Shown piece by piece: positions 10,157 to 17,974 of a stretch of DNA of 64,000 bases. Source of the stretch: an uncultured Nitrospirales bacterium. Its GTDB lineage: Bacteria > Nitrospirota > Nitrospiria > Nitrospirales > UBA8639. The notes below the pieces were generated by a model that saw only the letters and a list, made by a program, of their open reading frames with translations, was not told the origin of the DNA and ran no database searches. The DNA lies in the NCBI GenBank assembly GCA_951812745.1, contig OX638327.1, positions 186,001-250,000 on the forward strand, in the 5' to 3' direction. The stretch's first letter is position 1. The number at the start of each line of letters is the position of its first letter. A program made the translations under genes and the position numbers.

Positions 10157-10825
10157 TTACCGGACTTTCCAAAAAAACACCACGGCCATACGTTTTGAAG
10201 CGAGTTCCGTGCCCCAGCCAAAATACGAAGTGGCAGAATGAATCAGGTCGGATTTATAGGCCAATAGTCGATTGAATACGTAGGGTACCTCCAAAATCTC
10301 CTCAAAGAGAGTCGGGTCCATTTCCTGTGGCATCCCGGGAACCTCTTTCAAACTTTCATATTCCCGTGGGCAGACGTTGCCTCCGTGTTCTTCCCCCGGC
10401 ATGTGGAGACGGTAAAACGAGGTCCCTGCATGAGGGGTCGGTGGGTTGGGATGGAGATACAGGACCGCCGCGTAATCACAAATGGCAGCGGAATCGACGT
10501 GAGGACGTGCCACGCCTTCGGCCCCGCCACAGAGTTGGATGTGATTATGGCCGGAAATCCCCATGTCCGAATCGGTTTGCGGTTGCAGGGCAGGGATGCC
10601 GAGTCGTCGGGTCACGCATTCTTCAATGCAACGCAATTCCTCCGGCAGAAGGGCATGGGGCGCTCTCATGCCGGGCCAGGGTTCCGGACGCCAGGGCGCG
10701 CCCAGCGTCCAGGTACTGTTGGCAATGCACCGTTGCGCCACTTCGAGAGCATTTGGAAGAATATTGTCCTCGATCCAATAATCCTGTCCCAACTTTGGTT
10801 CCCGAAAGGGAAGGGCAACAGTCAT
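10157..10825 (-). CDS. DUF6445-like putative 2OG-Fe(II) oxygenase
   Basis: 222 residues. The motif PHVDSA (H-x-D) near residue 128 and a distal DLIHSATSYFG near residue 194 together suggest the iron-binding facial triad of the cupin-like 2-oxoglutarate/Fe(II) oxygenases. The arrangement matches DUF6445 proteins as I recall them. The substrate is unknown; hydroxylation of a natural product or peptide is a guess. It converges on recN. A possible remnant of another oxygenase lies 240 nt upstream of its start (11082-11231). Confidence 0.6.
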   Translation of the reverse strand: MTVALPFREPKLGQDYWIEDNILPNALEVAQRCIANSTWTLGAPWRPEPWPGMRAPHALLPEELRCIEECVTRRLGIPALQPQTDSDMGISGHNHIQLCGGAEGVARPHVDSAAICDYAAVLYLHPNPPTPHAGTSFYRLHMPGEEHGGNVCPREYESLKEVPGMPQEMDPTLFEEILEVPYVFNRLLAYKSDLIHSATSYFGWGTELASKRMAVVFFWKVR

Positions 10826-10993
10826 GAGCCACTCCGTGCGGTTCGCATCTCGCCTGCGTCGTCAGTGAAGAAGTTGAATAGAGCAAAGGAGCATAGTGAC
10901 AGAATCGTTCAATGGTCAAGAGAGACTTCCGTGGGGTTAGCGGAACGCCTCCATTCGGTGGCTGAGCGAGAAAGCCATTACGGCAGAGTCGGG

Positions 10994-11024
10994 GTAGGTC
11001 GGATCAGCATCGCGTAATCCGACA
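10994..11024 (+). repeat. REP copy (GTAG head), left arm of an inverted pair
   Basis: Head GTAG, then the stem GTCGGATCA/CGTAATCCGAC around a short loop. It has one mismatch from the commonest copy in the window. It faces an inverted relative at 11052-11081. Confidence 0.75.
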
Positions 11025-11051
11025 CGTTCTGGCTTCGTCACACCTCGAGGC

Positions 11052-11081
11052 GGTCAGGTTACGTTTCGCTACCCTGACCTG
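11052..11081 (-). repeat. inverted REP-like copy, GTCAGGTTA stem variant
   Basis: Imperfect palindrome with arms GTCAGGTTACG and CGCTACCCTGAC. On the reverse strand it resembles the GTCAGGTTA stem copy at 61631. The CTAC tail is lost. With the copy at 10994 it forms a BIME-like inverted pair. Confidence 0.55.
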
Positions 11082-11231
11082 GGTGAAGGAGAAGAACGCA
11101 TCCTCCTCACGCTGGAATACGTGACCGATCCCACGATCAGCCGACCCAAACGCTGGTTCTCGCAGATAAAGGACGCCTTTGCGTACTTCGGTTTGCCGGC
11201 GTTCTTCCAGCGACCGGACCTACGTTTCTGA
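11082..11231 (+). pseudogene. 3' gene remnant adjoining a REP pair
   Basis: The frame ending with TGA at 11229-11231 reads through protein-like sequence, including GEGEERILLTLEYVTDP and IKDAFAYFGLPAFF. There is no plausible start or N-terminal part. Upstream the frame runs into the REP pair and meets a stop (TAG at 10995). It looks like the C-terminal end of a lost gene. The ERILLTLEY segment resembles what follows the distal histidine in some 2OG oxygenases, which is inference only. Confidence 0.35.
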
Positions 11232-11302
11232 TTGTGACAAAGGCGTATCATGTCCATCCACCATGTTGGCTCCCGCATTCAGGAATTTTCTCGGTTAGTG
11301 CG

Positions 11303-12478
11303 ATGAAAGCCGTTCCGCTCGCTGATTGTAAAAATGCGCTTGGGCAGATTCAACCAGAGACTCTGGGCATCTACGTGCACGTTCCTTTTTGTCGGGCACG
11401 TTGCCGGTTCTGCGCGTTTTATATGGAGAGGCTCAGGGAGGACCGTGTTCAAACGTTCCTGGACGGGTTGGACCGTGAATTCCGCCTGTATGCGTGTGAC
11501 GTAGGACTCCGCAAGATTCCGGTTCACACGATTTACTTTGGCGGGGGAACCCCGACGACTCTGCCTTCGCATCAACTCATCGGGATTTTGCATGCCATTC
11601 GGCGTTGGTTTTTGGTGGAAGACGATGCGGAAGTGTCCGTGGAAGTTCATCCGGGGACCGTTACCTCGGAAGCTCTTCGAGCATTCCGGCAAGCCGGGTT
11701 TACACGGCTGAGTGTGGGAGGGCAATCGTTTGATCAGACCGAACTTCGGGAATTGGGAGGGCGATCTTACGGAGCAGGTGTGAGACAAGCTATCTCCTGG
11801 GCACGGTCTGCGGGCTTTAAGAATTTTTCGCTTGATCTGATGTTCGGATTTCCCGGGCAGTCACTGGAATCATGGCAAAGGACCCTGGACGAAGCCCTTG
11901 CCCTCTCACCCTCGCATCTCTCCTGTTACGCCTACACGCTGGAAGAAGGTTCACCGTTTTATCGGGAAGTGATGCGGGGAAAGGGATCGGAGCCTGACCA
12001 GGAATTTCAGGTCGCATTAGAAGAGAGAGCCGTCGAACAATTGACTGCCGCAGGATTTGAGCGATATGAAATTTCCAATTATTGCCGTCCTGGCTATGCG
12101 TGTCGTCATAATATGCGGTATTGGCAAGTGCAGGCTTATCTCGGACTGGGTCCGAGTGCGCAATCCTGCCTGGGCCGTGCCCGGTTTGGAAATGTGGCAA
12201 ATTTAGAAGGGTATGCCGATTCCTTGCAGAGAGGAACGTTGCCGTTGGATGAGATCACGTGTTTATCCCATGATCAAGTGGACCGTGAACGCGTTATATG
12301 GGGATTGCGGATGTTATCCGGCGTCAGGCTCCAATCTACGGAGAACAAAACGGCCTTGCTCCACACGATTCGCCAATTGCGGGAGGAAGGGTTGTTGCGA
12401 GTGGAAGGGCAGGGGCGAGTGAGTTTGACCGATCTGGGTATTCGGTATGCCGATACCGTGGCTGTGGCATTACTGTGA
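11303..12478 (+). CDS. hemW: HemW-like radical SAM protein (coproporphyrinogen III oxidase family)
   Basis: 391 residues from the ATG at 11303. The radical SAM cluster motif CRARCRFC (CxxxCxxC) sits in the context YVHVPFC, typical of the HemW/HemN family. It is followed by the glycine-rich IYFGGGTPTTLP and SVGGQSFD strands. Family knowledge: HemW is a heme chaperone, and most HemW proteins lack oxidase activity. An upstream in-frame start at 11234 exists, but it adds 23 residues that do not look like the family. The C-terminal winged-helix-like domain (VIWGLRMLSGV) is present. Confidence 0.8.
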   Translation: MKAVPLADCKNALGQIQPETLGIYVHVPFCRARCRFCAFYMERLREDRVQTFLDGLDREFRLYACDVGLRKIPVHTIYFGGGTPTTLPSHQLIGILHAIRRWFLVEDDAEVSVEVHPGTVTSEALRAFRQAGFTRLSVGGQSFDQTELRELGGRSYGAGVRQAISWARSAGFKNFSLDLMFGFPGQSLESWQRTLDEALALSPSHLSCYAYTLEEGSPFYREVMRGKGSEPDQEFQVALEERAVEQLTAAGFERYEISNYCRPGYACRHNMRYWQVQAYLGLGPSAQSCLGRARFGNVANLEGYADSLQRGTLPLDEITCLSHDQVDRERVIWGLRMLSGVRLQSTENKTALLHTIRQLREEGLLRVEGQGRVSLTDLGIRYADTVAVALL

Positions 12479-12855
12479 AAAGGGAATTGAAGGAGACCGT
12501 AGTCGGGTTGGCGTCGCGTCATCCGACAGCGGGACTGCACAAAAAATGGGCAACTTGCTCTATGTTCCATGGTTTCTGAATGGAGAGGGCGAATTAACAT
12601 GATGGTCCACACGTAATCAACAAAATTTGTGGACAGCATTGACCGTCTTTCAAACGGCACGGTGGCTTCAAGAAAACTCATGTATGAGATGACTGAAAGG
12701 CAAAAAAGACTTATGGATAAAGCTGATTGTTTTTCTAAACCAAGCAAACCCTTGCTGGCAAAGCAGATGGGAGTTCAGGACGGTTCAACGACAGGATACA
12801 AGCGGTCATTGAGATTTTGAGAACGTTATCCACAGTAATAAAAGGGAGTTTGGCC
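12479..12855. other. intergenic region with one degenerate REP
   Basis: A 377-nt gap between two convergent genes, more AT-rich than its surroundings. It holds a degenerate REP copy at 12499-12528 and a single DnaA-box-like 9-mer, TTATCCACA, at 12826-12834, which is expected about once by chance in a window this size. No convincing gene is present; a 63-codon frame at 12629 has no family look. Confidence 0.5.
12499..12528 (+). repeat. degenerate REP copy
   Basis: Head GTAG, then a stem related to GTCGGGTT/ATCCGAC with a GCGTCGCG loop and several mismatches. It lies 20 nt after the hemW stop. Confidence 0.5.
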
Positions 12856-13401
12856 TCATCCAAGTTGAAGGGAACGGCTTTCCACGTTCCATATGGATTG
12901 GAAACCCCATAGGAGAAGCGCGAACGTCCCAATGGTGATGGCAAACGTCCCGATCAGCAATCCCATAACGAACAGCCAGTCACCGGGAGTCGCGCGGGTG
13001 ATTCGTTTGCTGGTATAACGGCGTAGCAATTGGGCATTTTTCAGGTTGCTTCGAAACCAGATTGAAAACAGGTCGCCGATGCCTGGAATGGCACCGATCA
13101 TGGTGTTGACGCCTATGTTGAAGGCCATCCGGACGATCACGATTTTAGGCACATCGAGTTTGACGGCGAGAAACAAAATGGTGGAACCGATGAAATTGGC
13201 GATCCAGTCACCCAGACCCGGAATGAGTCCCAACAGGGCATCCAATCCGACGCGGATGGAAGTCCCGGGGATTTGAACGACTGAATCGAGAAGGCGAGCG
13301 ATGGAATCAGCGGAATCGCGTAGCGCTTCTCGTTCCCGTTCCTGTTCGTCGTCCAGAACGGGCTCCAGCGGTTGTTGAGGAAAAGCAGGATCGTCGGCCA
13401 T
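12856..13401 (-). CDS. DUF4112 membrane protein
   Basis: 181 residues. Two copies of a glycine/proline motif, LLGLIPGLGDW (near residue 60) and MIGAIPGIGDL (near residue 103), each flank hydrophobic helices. A final transmembrane segment (LFVMGLLIGTFAITIGTFALLLWGF) follows. This double PG-GD hairpin pattern is the hallmark of DUF4112. The N-terminus is acidic and soluble. No biochemical role is established for the family to my knowledge. Single gene, convergent with hemW. Confidence 0.8.
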   Translation of the reverse strand: MADDPAFPQQPLEPVLDDEQEREREALRDSADSIARLLDSVVQIPGTSIRVGLDALLGLIPGLGDWIANFIGSTILFLAVKLDVPKIVIVRMAFNIGVNTMIGAIPGIGDLFSIWFRSNLKNAQLLRRYTSKRITRATPGDWLFVMGLLIGTFAITIGTFALLLWGFQSIWNVESRSLQLG

Positions 13402-13533
13402 GGAATCTTAAGAAAAATGCTTGTGTTCAAGGGATTGTTTTAATAAAGCGGGCTGTTTGTCAAGACCTGGGAGGAGCCAAGCGAGCTTGGCGTTCACCAA
13501 GCATGCAGGGCCGTGCTCGAAGAACGTTCATTC

Positions 13534-15021
13534 ATGACAAGTCATCGTGACCCCACGCGTCTTTCCAAATCCAGGTTTCTTTCCGGCCTGCAATGCCATA
13601 AACGGTTGTATTTGGAGATCCATGCCCCCCAGTTGGCTGCCGACATTGATGACCGGCGCCAAACAATGTTGGATATGGGGAAAGAAATTAATGAAATCGC
13701 GCACCGATATTTTCCCGGTGGTGCATTGGTTGCCGAGGGCCATCGTCATTCGACCGCCGCCTTGGAAAAGACGGCGGCCCTGATGGCTGATCCGAATGTG
13801 ACCGCTATTTTTGAAGGGGCCTTTCAATTTGAAAGGACGTTGGTTCGGGTAGACGTGCTCGAACGGGTCGTTGGTGGCTGGAGGTTGATTGAAGTGAAAG
13901 CCGCCTCACGCGTGAAATCCGTGCATCTTGACGACCTGGCGGTGCAAACCCACGTGCTTCGAGGAAATGGCCTCGACCTGACCGGGGTTTTTCTGATGCA
14001 CGTGAATCGACAGTACTTCTATTCCGGCGGGGACGTGGATCTGCAACGCTTGTTTGTGCTCAAAGACCTCACCGGGGCGATTCATGAAAGACTGCCGGGT
14101 ATTCCCCCGCGTCTGGATGAGATGCGTTCGATGCTCGGCCGAAGCCGGGCTCCCGACGTTGAGCCGGATGACCATTGTCACGCTCCCTATGAATGCCCGT
14201 TTTGGTCGCATTGTACGGCTGCCAAACCGGCGCGGTGGATTTATTATCTGCCCGGTCGTAAAGACCTCGTGCGTCGTTTGCGTCTACAAGGGATTACGAC
14301 CATCGACGAGATTCCTCCTCAGGTTTCTCTGACCCCCTTGCAACAACGGATGCGGGAGAACGTGGAATGGATTTCGCCAAAGCTGGCGGAGAGGCTTCAA
14401 GCGGTCCGGTACCCGGTCCATCATTTGGATTTCGAGACGGTGATGCCTGCCGTGCCCCTGTATGCCCACACCCATCCCTATCAGCCTATACCGATTCAGT
14501 GGTCGAATCACACCGAAATGAAAGACGGGTCTTTGCGGCAGACCGCCTATTTGTGTACAGAACAGAAAGATCCGCGTGAAGAAATCGCCCTGAGCTTGCT
14601 GGAATCGGTCGGAGAAGAAGGCAGCATCTGCGTCTACTCCGAGTATGAACATTACATCGTAAAGGCATTGGCCGAAGCCGTGCCTCGCCTGCGGAAAGAC
14701 TTGCTTCGAGTCGGGGAACGCCTCTGGGATCTCTTGGAAGTTCTTCAAAGCCATTACTACCATCCGGATTTTCAGGGGTCGTTTTCAATCAAGTCCGTGC
14801 TGCCGGCCCTCGTCCCGTCATTGGATTATGGAGACCTGGCAATCAAGGACGGCGCAACCGCATCGGCCATGTATCATCGTATGATGTTTACCGTGACCGA
14901 TTGGGTCGAGCGTCAACGTTTGGCATCGGCCCTTCATGCCTATTGTGCACGGGACACGTTGGGAATGGTGGAACTTCGGCGCGTTCTGTCTCAAAAAATG
15001 AAATCGGTGGCCCCGTCCTAG
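13534..15021 (+). CDS. DUF2779 protein, predicted PD-(D/E)XK-type nuclease
   Basis: 495 residues from the ATG at 13534. It opens with LSKSRFLSGLQCHKRLYLE, the conserved start of DUF2779 proteins, whose N-terminal part resembles Cas4/RecB-type nucleases. Nuclease-like acidic residues follow in the VDVLERV and GWRLIEVKAA (E-x-K) segment. A cysteine-containing stretch (CHAPYECPFWSHC) near residue 211 could hold a metal or Fe-S cluster. The C-terminal part has HHLDFETVMPAVPLY, typical of the DUF2779 RNase H-like half. Biological role unknown. It is not next to CRISPR genes here. Confidence 0.75.
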   Translation: MTSHRDPTRLSKSRFLSGLQCHKRLYLEIHAPQLAADIDDRRQTMLDMGKEINEIAHRYFPGGALVAEGHRHSTAALEKTAALMADPNVTAIFEGAFQFERTLVRVDVLERVVGGWRLIEVKAASRVKSVHLDDLAVQTHVLRGNGLDLTGVFLMHVNRQYFYSGGDVDLQRLFVLKDLTGAIHERLPGIPPRLDEMRSMLGRSRAPDVEPDDHCHAPYECPFWSHCTAAKPARWIYYLPGRKDLVRRLRLQGITTIDEIPPQVSLTPLQQRMRENVEWISPKLAERLQAVRYPVHHLDFETVMPAVPLYAHTHPYQPIPIQWSNHTEMKDGSLRQTAYLCTEQKDPREEIALSLLESVGEEGSICVYSEYEHYIVKALAEAVPRLRKDLLRVGERLWDLLEVLQSHYYHPDFQGSFSIKSVLPALVPSLDYGDLAIKDGATASAMYHRMMFTVTDWVERQRLASALHAYCARDTLGMVELRRVLSQKMKSVAPS

Positions 15022-15134
15022 GCGGTTGCCTTGAGCAAAGAGAAGAGCCTGTTTTTTTTTGAGCAGAATTGAAAACATTTGAATTTCTTGTTAACATAAT
15101 TCTGAAGTCATGGCTGATGTCTTAGGGAGACCGA

Positions 15135-15650
15135 ATGATCGTAGCCGACGCTTCCCCGTTGATCGTTTTTGCCAAGCTCCAGCGTCTGAGACTCTTGAAC
15201 GATCTCTATGGCGAAGTGCTGATCGGACCTGCCGTGAAGGCGGAAACGATTGATGCCGGCAAAGCTGTCCATGCCTTGGGTGTAGAGCAACTTGAGGCCG
15301 CCTTGGAAGGCGGCTGGTTACAGACGGTTCGCTTGACCGCGCAAGAGCGCGGCCTGATGCAGCGTCTGACGAGACGTTCCCGTTTGGATCGGGGTGAAGC
15401 CGAATCCATCGCGCTGGCGAGTGTGAGGGGCCTACGACTGATTGTTGACGACAAGGAAGGCCGAAGCATGGCCACAGTAGTCGGAGTAGAGTATGTGGGC
15501 ACCGTCGGAGCAGTGTTGGAAGCGTATTTGCGACAGTGTCTTGACTTAGGAGAAATGGAGACCACGCTTCGGGATCTCGGCCAGCTCTTGTGGCTTTCTC
15601 CAGCCGTGGTAGCGGAAGTCTTGAGACTCGCACGGGAGGCAAAGACATGA
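15135..15650 (+). CDS. PIN-domain toxin (DUF3368 type)
   Basis: 171 residues. The opening MIVADASPLIVFAKL carries the first PIN aspartate. LDRGEAESIALA and LIVDDKEGR carry further acidic residues expected in the metal site of PIN ribonucleases. The features match DUF3368, usually the toxin of a pair with a UPF0175 antitoxin. The next gene is exactly such a protein and overlaps it by 4 nt (ATGA), implying translational coupling. The toxin comes first, the reverse of the common order. Predicted activity is RNA cleavage; the target is unknown. Confidence 0.8.
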   Translation: MIVADASPLIVFAKLQRLRLLNDLYGEVLIGPAVKAETIDAGKAVHALGVEQLEAALEGGWLQTVRLTAQERGLMQRLTRRSRLDRGEAESIALASVRGLRLIVDDKEGRSMATVVGVEYVGTVGAVLEAYLRQCLDLGEMETTLRDLGQLLWLSPAVVAEVLRLAREAKT

Positions 15651-16012
15651 AAAAAGAACAGATGGTGGGCACCAGGCTCCCCTTGGAGTTGGTTAGTGAA
15701 TTAGAACTCATCGAGGATGTCGAACAGTCCGATCGCTCAACCACCGTTCGCCGGTTGCTCTCGAAAGCCGTCCGGCAATGGAAGCTCGATCACTATGTCC
15801 GGCTGTACGGGGATGGGAAACTCACCCTGGCACGGGCTGCTCGCGATGCCGGGGTATCCTTATGGGAGATGATGGACTACGCCCGCACCACAAAAATATC
15901 GGTCCAATACGACCTCGAAGATCTTCAGCGAGACATGCAAATCGTCAGTGGAAGCTTGAACCAACAGACAGCGGAGCGGGATCAGTCGGGTAAATCGGGC
16001 AGGTCGGATTAG
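15647..16012 (+). CDS. UPF0175-family antitoxin
   Basis: 121 residues from the ATG at 15647, which overlaps the toxin stop. The N-terminal part (TRLPLELVSELELIEDVEQSDRSTTVRRLLSKAV) looks like a ribbon-helix-helix DNA-binding unit. The following YGDGKLTLARAARDAGVSLWEMMDY is the typical UPF0175 helix-turn-helix block, and QYDLEDLQRDM is the toxin-binding tail. The last residues (GRSD) and the stop codon lie inside a degenerate REP copy, so the C-terminus may have been altered by the repeat. Predicted to neutralise the PIN protein and autoregulate the operon. Confidence 0.8.
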   Translation: MKKEQMVGTRLPLELVSELELIEDVEQSDRSTTVRRLLSKAVRQWKLDHYVRLYGDGKLTLARAARDAGVSLWEMMDYARTTKISVQYDLEDLQRDMQIVSGSLNQQTAERDQSGKSGRSD

Positions 16013-16028
16013 CGCAACAGAATCCAAC
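15999..16028 (+). repeat. degenerate REP copy overlapping antitoxin 3' end
   Basis: Head GCAG (one change from GTAG), then GTCGGATTA with a degraded right arm (AATCCAAC). The TAG stop of the antitoxin at 16010-16012 lies within the left stem. Confidence 0.6.
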
Positions 16029-16039
16029 GGCTTGGCGGA

Positions 16040-16073
16040 TTGTCGGGTTACCCTTCCGGCTAACCCGACCTAC
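16040..16073 (-). repeat. REP copy, GTCGGGTTA stem type
   Basis: TTGTCGGGTTA, a short loop, TAACCCGAC and the tail CTAC. This is the reverse complement of a GTAG-headed copy. With the degenerate copy at 15999 it forms a converging pair. Confidence 0.8.
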
Positions 16074-16242
16074 CTAATCTACCTAATCTGTTGCTCTTCG
16101 TTGACCGATTGCCCGCACCTTGTTAGAATCCCTTTGCATGTCAATCACTTGAGCGTGCTGGGGGATTGAGTTTTCGTGTGACCGTCCCTTCCTCCCCTCA
16201 AGCATGAGTTCCTTACTTACTCGTTAACGGCACCCTTCGATG

Positions 16243-16698
16243 ATGCGGATCTTAGTGTTGCATGGGCCTAATCTGAATATGCTCGGGGTACGCGAGCAGG
16301 AAACGTACGGGGATCAGACCCTGCAATCCATCAATGCCCGGCTCATGGAATTGGCGGAGGCCGAAGGGGTGACCCTTGAGGCCAAACATTCGAACAGCGA
16401 AGGCGAGCTGGTATCGTGGATTCAAGAAGCCCGAGCCCGGTTTGATGCGATCGTGATCAATCCTGCGGCCTATACGCATACCAGTGTTGCTCTTCGGGAT
16501 GCCATCTTGGGTGTCACCTTACCGACGGTTGAAGTGCATTTGTCGAACATTCATCAACGCGAGGAATTTCGCCAACGTTCTTACCTGGCCGGGGTGGCCA
16601 TCGGCCAAATCAGTGGGTTTGGGGCTTTGAGCTATGAACTCGGGGTGCGGGCGGTCATTGACCACGTCAGAAGGGCCGGTGACAAGCAGTCGGGGTAG
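16243..16698 (+). CDS. aroQ: type II 3-dehydroquinate dehydratase
   Basis: 151 residues (another ATG one codon upstream). Signature motifs are [13 protein letters not shown] (with the tyrosine region ETYGD), [16 protein letters not shown] (with the catalytic histidine) and [15 protein letters not shown]. This is the dodecameric type II enzyme that dehydrates 3-dehydroquinate in the shikimate pathway. The length is normal. The stop codon TAG at 16696-16698 is formed by the GTAG head of the adjoining REP copy, so the last residues (KQSG) may be repeat-adjacent replacements. accB, accC and efp follow after a repeat-filled gap. Confidence 0.95.
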   Translation: MRILVLHGPNLNMLGVREQETYGDQTLQSINARLMELAEAEGVTLEAKHSNSEGELVSWIQEARARFDAIVINPAAYTHTSVALRDAILGVTLPTVEVHLSNIHQREEFRQRSYLAGVAIGQISGFGALSYELGVRAVIDHVRRAGDKQSG

Positions 16699-16726
16699 GT
16701 CGGATTAGCGAAGCGTAATCCGACAA
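16695..16726 (+). repeat. REP copy supplying the aroQ stop codon
   Basis: Full GTAG head with stem GTCGGATTA/TAATCCGAC, loop GCGAAGCG and an AA tail. The TAG of the head is the aroQ stop. Confidence 0.85.
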
Positions 16727-16746
16727 TAAGTCTCTACCCCACCTGA

Positions 16747-16834
16747 CCTCCCCTTACAAAGGGGAGGAAACAGATGGGAATGCCGCCTGCATTCTCCGGC
16801 TGTGTCGTTTCCCTGGTATTCCCCTCCTTTGTAA
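16747..16834. repeat. nested inverted repeat (MITE-like hairpin) upstream of efp
   Basis: The perfect palindrome CCTCCCCTTACAAAGGGGAGG (16747-16767, written in parts: CCTCCCCTT, ACA, AAGGGGAGG) is related in inverted orientation to CCCCTCCTTTGTAAGGA at 16819-16834. The two could pair into a larger hairpin. A half-REP (TTGTCGGGTTAC, about 16898-16908) follows before efp. Confidence 0.5.
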
Positions 16835-16933
16835 GGACGGGAACTTTTTCCGAAGAGGGAAAAGTTGGGAGGTAGCGCTAGAGGACAGTAGTAGGATTGT
16901 CGGGTTACTTGTGAGAGAAAGGATACGTGAATC

Positions 16934-17497
16934 GTGATTTCAACCGCAGAATTTCGAAATGGCGCCCGGATGGAGTTGGAGGGCACGCCGTATTATATCG
17001 TGGAATTTCAACACGTGAAACCGGGCAAAGGCGGTGCGTTTGTGCGGACCAAGTTGAAGAATCTGAAAACCGGTCAGGTTCTGGAAAAGACGTTTCGGTC
17101 TGGTGAAAAATTCGATGAACCGGATTTGGAGGAATGCGAAATGCAATTCCTCTATTCGGCCGGTGATGCCTACACGTTCATGGATACCTCGTCCTATGAG
17201 CAGTTTACCTATCAGAAGGATCAGCTCGGAGATGACACCGACCTGCTCAAGGAAAACACGACCGTGGAAATCCTGCTCTACGAAGGCAATCCCATCTCCA
17301 TGATTTTGCCGACGTTCATGGAGTTGGAGGTCGTGGAAACCGATCCGGGCGTTCGTGGCGACACCGCCTCGGGAGGGACGAAACCCGCGATGGTTGAGAC
17401 GGGAGCGACCATCAAGGTGCCGTTATATCTGGAGACCGGTGAGGTGATTAAAGTCGCTACGCGGACCAGGGAATACGTCGAACGCGTCCGGGCGTGA
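16934..17497 (+). CDS. efp: translation elongation factor P
   Basis: 187 residues in the three-domain EF-P layout. The N-terminal KOW-like domain carries the tip loop KPGKGGAF, whose lysine is the residue that EF-P uses, often modified, to help polyproline peptide-bond formation. The C-terminal part has the GDTASGGTKPA and VPLYLETGEVIKV motifs. The start is the GTG at 16934. No modification enzyme gene (epmA/epmB, ymfI, earP) is in the window. accB begins 3 nt after the stop, so the three genes efp-accB-accC look like one operon. Confidence 0.95.
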   Translation: MISTAEFRNGARMELEGTPYYIVEFQHVKPGKGGAFVRTKLKNLKTGQVLEKTFRSGEKFDEPDLEECEMQFLYSAGDAYTFMDTSSYEQFTYQKDQLGDDTDLLKENTTVEILLYEGNPISMILPTFMELEVVETDPGVRGDTASGGTKPAMVETGATIKVPLYLETGEVIKVATRTREYVERVRA

Positions 17498-17500
17498 GGC

Positions 17501-17947
17501 ATGGACAGCGAACAACGCAAAGACATTCAAGATCTGGTTGAAATTCTGAATGAGCAGAATTTGAACGAGATTGAGGTCCAACGCGGGGATGTGCGCATCC
17601 GGATACGGCGTGAATCCGCCGCCGTGGTGAGCGTGCCGGCTCCCTCTTCCATGGGATCTGGTCAAGCACCTGAACCGATCACAGACTCCGGGGAACGGGA
17701 TTCTTTGGTAACGGTCACCTCGCCCGTTGTCGGGACGTTCTACCGGTCATCCTCGCCTGATACCGAGCCCTACGTGGAAGAAGGGGACTTGGTGAGCAGG
17801 GGGCAAGTTTTGTGCCTCGTCGAAGCCATGAAACTCATGAACGAAATCGAATCCGAAGTCGATGGTCGAGTCGTCAAGGTGCTGGTTGAGAATGAGGTAG
17901 GCGTGGAATTCGGTCAACCTTTGTTTGTCATCGAGCCTCTTCCGTAA
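17501..17947 (+). CDS. accB: biotin carboxyl carrier protein of acetyl-CoA carboxylase
   Basis: 148 residues. The N-terminal helix (IQDLVEILNEQNLNEIEVQ) is followed by a proline/serine-rich linker and a C-terminal biotinyl domain with the biotinylation site EAMKLMNEIE. The YRSSSPDTEPYVEEGD thumb-like region is present. It carries the carboxybiotin between biotin carboxylase and carboxyltransferase. The efp-accB-accC order is common in bacteria. Confidence 0.95.
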   Translation: MDSEQRKDIQDLVEILNEQNLNEIEVQRGDVRIRIRRESAAVVSVPAPSSMGSGQAPEPITDSGERDSLVTVTSPVVGTFYRSSSPDTEPYVEEGDLVSRGQVLCLVEAMKLMNEIESEVDGRVVKVLVENEVGVEFGQPLFVIEPLP

Positions 17948-17974
17948 CTCCCGTTCGCTCCACGAGGAAAACCC

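Noticed and set aside
12629-12820. A 63-codon frame in the AT-rich gap after hemW
   Set aside because: No ribosome site, no recognisable motif, and it lies in a region that looks non-coding.
12826-12834. DnaA box TTATCCACA, possible replication origin
   Set aside because: A single perfect box is expected by chance about once in a window this size, and no cluster of boxes or dnaA/dnaN genes is nearby.
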